Assembly (NCBI RefSeq): GCF_016654005.1
Contig: NZ_JAEPWN010000014.1
Coordinates: 1-64,000, forward strand
Direction of reading: 5' to 3'
From: Brevundimonas nasdae
GTDB taxonomy: Bacteria > Pseudomonadota > Alphaproteobacteria > Caulobacterales > Caulobacteraceae
Length of the DNA: 64,000 nucleotides
Shown here: piece by piece, positions 62,461 to 64,000 of the stretch
Layout of the letters: every line of letters starts with the position of its first letter
Numbering within the stretch: the stretch's first letter is position 1
The notes under the pieces: model-generated
What the model was told of the DNA's origin: nothing
Database searches by the model: none
Seen by the model: only the letters and a program-made list of their open reading frames with translations
Translations under genes and position numbers: made by a program

Positions 62461-64000
62461 GCGCGCCTGATCCTTGCGGCGACTACGCGGAGTTGGCGAC
62501 GGCCAGCAACTTCTCCTTCCTGCGCGGTGCCTCGCATCCCAAGGACCTGGTGCTGACGGCGATCCTGCGCGGCCATGCTGGACTGGGGCTGGCCGACCGC
62601 AACACCGTGGCGGGCGTGGTGCGGGCCTGGAGCGCGCTGAAGGAACTGCGGGTCGAGGGTCTGGCCCCGCCGGACAGGGTGCGCGAGGGCGGCGGTCCCG
62701 GCGAGATCGCCTTCATCGAGGACCCGCTGAACGATCCGGCCCTGTCCGAAGAGGTGAAGGCGCGCGCGGCAAACTTCCGTCTGCTGACAGGGGCCCGGCT
62801 GGTGTTCAATGACGGAACACCTGACGTCATCGCCTATCCGGAGACGCGGGCGGGCTGGGGTCGGCTGACGCGCCTGCTGACCCTGGGCAATCGCCGGGCG
62901 AAGAAGGGCGAATGCGAGATCGGCCTGCGCGACCTGCTGACTGATCCCGAAGACCTGCTTCTGATCCTCATTCCGCCGGACCGGCTGTCGGGGCTGGAGG
63001 AAGTGCTGACCCGCATGAACGCGGCGGCGCCGGGCGCGGTCTGGCTGGGCGCCGTCCTGCACAGGCGCGGCGACGATCAGCGCCGGCTGGCCCGCCTCAA
63101 GGCCATGGCGGAGCGGGTGGAGGTTCCCCTGCTGGCGCTCAACGACGTCCTCTACGCCGCCCACGAAGACCGCGACCTGCAGGATGTCCTGACCAGCATC
63201 CGCGAAGGCGTGACCATCGAAACCGCCGGCCGCCGGCTGGAGGCCAACGCCGAACGCTGGCTGAAGCCGTCAGCCGAAATGATGCGCCTGTTCCGGGATG
63301 CGCCCGAAGCCATACGGGAAACGTCCGCCCTCCTGTCGCGCGCAACCTTCGATCTGTCCGAACTCAGCTATCGGTACCCGGAAGAGCCAGTTCCGCCTGA
63401 TTGGACTCCGCAGGCCTGGCTGGAAGAGCTTACGGGCCGCCACGCCGCCATGCGCTATCCCGACGGCGTTCCTGACAAGGTCCAGGCCCTGCTGGACAAG
63501 GAACTGGCCTTCATCGCCCGCAAGGACATCGCCCCCTATTTCCTGACCATCTTCGACATCGTTCGCGTGGCGCGCGACAAGCGCATCCTGTGCCAAGGAC
63601 GAGGTTCGGCCGCGAACTCGGCGGTCTGCTACGTCCTGGGCATCACCTCGGTGGACCCGATGGAGGCGGACCTGCTGTTCGAGCGTTTCCTGTCCGAAGA
63701 TCGAAACGAACCGCCCGACATCGACGTGGATTTCGAGCATGAACGACGTGAAGAGATCATCCAGCACATCTACGAACGCTATGGCCGCCACCGCGCCGGC
63801 ATTGCCGCCACCGTCATCCACTTCCGCCCCCGCAGCGCCATCCGCGAGGTGGGCAAGGTCCTGGGTCTGACCGACGACGTCACCGCTCGTCTGGCCTCCA
63901 GCCACTGGGGCAGTTGGGGAACCGAGATCGGCGATCGCCACGTTGTTCAGGCGGGACTGGATGCGGCCAACCCCATGATCGCACGCGCGGTCGCCATGGC
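62457..64000 (+). CDS. dnaE2: Error-prone DNA polymerase DnaE2 (3' end beyond window)
   Basis: C-family polymerase used in SOS mutagenesis. The window holds the first 514 codons. The PHP domain is seen as YAELATASNFSFLRGASHPKDLV near 10 and LGLADRNTVAGVVRAW near 43. Active-site residues are present in ILCQGRGSAANSAVCYVLGIT near 379 and DIDVDFEHERREEII near 421, the second with the catalytic Asp-x-Asp. ATG 62457 overlaps the imuB stop. The C-terminus, including the remainder of the polymerase domain, is outside. Confidence 0.95.
   Translation, partial: MSAPDPCGDYAELATASNFSFLRGASHPKDLVLTAILRGHAGLGLADRNTVAGVVRAWSALKELRVEGLAPPDRVREGGGPGEIAFIEDPLNDPALSEEVKARAANFRLLTGARLVFNDGTPDVIAYPETRAGWGRLTRLLTLGNRRAKKGECEIGLRDLLTDPEDLLLILIPPDRLSGLEEVLTRMNAAAPGAVWLGAVLHRRGDDQRRLARLKAMAERVEVPLLALNDVLYAAHEDRDLQDVLTSIREGVTIETAGRRLEANAERWLKPSAEMMRLFRDAPEAIRETSALLSRATFDLSELSYRYPEEPVPPDWTPQAWLEELTGRHAAMRYPDGVPDKVQALLDKELAFIARKDIAPYFLTIFDIVRVARDKRILCQGRGSAANSAVCYVLGITSVDPMEADLLFERFLSEDRNEPPDIDVDFEHERREEIIQHIYERYGRHRAGIAATVIHFRPRSAIREVGKVLGLTDDVTARLASSHWGSWGTEIGDRHVVQAGLDAANPMIARAVAM

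Overview
The window looks like a chromosome segment from a high-G+C alphaproteobacterium of the order Caulobacterales, most probably Brevundimonas or a close relative. This is an inference from gene content. The evidence is the run fliQ-fliR-flhB-cckA, CpdR encoded as a stand-alone receiver, a CtrA-type TTAA-N7-TTAA site before fliQ, an alphaproteobacterial SOS box (GAAC-N7-GAAC) at imuA-imuB-dnaE2, a short SRP RNA and strongly GC-biased third codon positions.

Layout. Positions 1-8916 hold a surface-glycan block with visibly lower G+C than the rest. It has the tail of an IS5-type transposase, two large glycosyltransferases (one with a 9-G tract and a C-terminal DUF4214 domain), a heptose 7-phosphate kinase, a fused nucleotidyltransferase/HAD phosphatase and an AGE-family epimerase. 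Together they suggest GDP-D-glycero-D-manno-heptose synthesis and transfer. From 9047 to 31400 the genes are mostly housekeeping: argB-HAD-dapD, thrS-yidD, an M17 peptidase, NlpC/P60, a membrane cytochrome c, kdsB, nudC, SRP RNA, dnaX, ybaB-recR and rmuC. A small XRE-regulated membrane-protein operon with a phased operator array and tRNA-Gly(CCC) follow. Positions 31454-43915 hold leuA, a bile-acid-type symporter and what looks like a complete acetate-switch locus: DcaP-like porin and acs in one operon, a divergent LuxR-type response regulator (CrbR-like), a symporter-histidine kinase (CrbS-like) and an MFS transporter.

Positions 44064-48298 hold a priming sugar transferase, an acyltransferase, folE and arsH/arsR-arsC. 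Positions 48333-52586 hold the flagellar export genes and the cell-cycle kinase CckA. Then come prmC, a YihY protein, hslU, ppa, a DUF599 protein, a strong candidate small RNA, an N-formylglutamate amidohydrolase, CpdR and tRNA-Val(GAC). Behind tRNA-Val is about 0.7 kb of decayed mobile-element DNA. The window ends in the SOS mutagenesis cassette imuA-imuB-dnaE2, with dnaE2 cut by the edge.

The items most worth a second look are the compact heptose pathway with a possible AGE-for-GmhA replacement, the G9 tract in a glycosyltransferase, the three-hairpin sRNA with CU-rich loops and a LacI-like palindrome upstream, the helically phased GACAA/TTGTC operator array, an ExbD-like lipoprotein beside the SRP RNA gene, and a pair of intergenic repeats with matching termini. 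No CRISPR array, complete IS or prophage is visible.
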